Below, in pieces: positions 14,070 through 14,142 of a stretch of 14,142 nucleotides of DNA; the stretch's first letter is position 1; each line of letters begins with the position of its first letter. The notes under the pieces were generated by a model that was not told the DNA's origin, ran no database searches, and saw only the letters and a list, made by a program, of their open reading frames with translations. Position numbers and translations under genes: made by a program. The DNA lies in assembly GCA_902490355.1 (NCBI GenBank), contig CABUDN010000059.1:1-14142 (forward strand). The letters run 5' to 3'. The DNA comes from an uncultured Oscillibacter sp. Lineage in GTDB: Bacteria; Bacillota; Clostridia; Oscillospirales; Oscillospiraceae.

Positions 14070-14142
14070 GCCGCGGAAAAGCCGGACCCTTGCCGGACAA
14101 CTGAAAGGTCATCTGCTCATTATCCATGACGACCACGATGAC
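14070..14142. other. Window edge after folD, no gene called
   Basis: Seventy-three bases follow folD. A GCCGGAC heptamer occurs twice (14081-14087 and 14092-14098), but no good hairpin with a T tract is present. One plus-strand frame is open to the edge, and two minus-strand frames could end here; none has enough sequence to judge. Confidence 0.5.

Overview
This is a GC-rich stretch of bacterial chromosome, gene-dense, with strong GGAGG-type Shine-Dalgarno (SD) sites and several TTG starts. The gene families (YlxM, KhpA/YlqC, a YmfF/YmfH-like M16 pair, a YxjI-like LURP protein) and the order ylxM-ffh-rpsP-khpA-rimM-trmD point to a Firmicute. High GC and the general character suggest a gut clostridium near Oscillospiraceae; that placement is inference, not a database result. 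No mobile element, CRISPR array, tRNA or rRNA was found. Most of the window is core metabolism and housekeeping.

Layout. (1) 1-905: the 3' part of an Sfp-type phosphopantetheinyl transferase (+) converges on, and overlaps by 55 bases, a YafP-like GNAT acetyltransferase (-). (2) 996-3159 (+): a promoter drives a purine-type phosphoribosyltransferase that ends in an intrinsic terminator; beyond it lie an unrecognised coiled-coil protein and a LURP-one/YxjI protein. A 16-bp perfect hairpin (3163-3199) separates these from trmD. (3) 3208-6859 (-): the SRP/ribosome cluster, transcribed ylxM, ffh, rpsP, khpA, then a hairpin and a new promoter, then rimM, trmD. (4) 7059-9400 (+): a promoter, a DUF819 membrane protein, an M19 dipeptidase and a clear terminator. 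(5) 9439-14069 (+): a near-consensus promoter, a leader of about 140 nt, a catalytically dead M16 subunit, an active M16 peptidase, lgt with a long Ala/Glu-rich tail, and folD. The last 73 bases hold no gene that can be called.

How the genes work together. The minus-strand cluster covers SRP targeting (Ffh, with YlxM as probable accessory), ribosome building (S16, RimM), RNA binding (KhpA) and tRNA m1G37 methylation (TrmD). The DUF819-M19 pair looks like uptake plus cytoplasmic hydrolysis of dipeptides. The M16 pair looks like a heterodimeric zinc protease, one subunit carrying the metal site and the other the C-terminal Arg/Tyr elements.

The points most worth a second look are the structured leader before the M16 pair, the hairpin that joins the rpsP stop to the khpA start, the DUF819-M19 unit, Glu at the general-base position of TrmD, the Lgt tail, and the coiled-coil protein with its conserved-looking Gly/Trp motif. 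I saw no wholly new multi-gene system.
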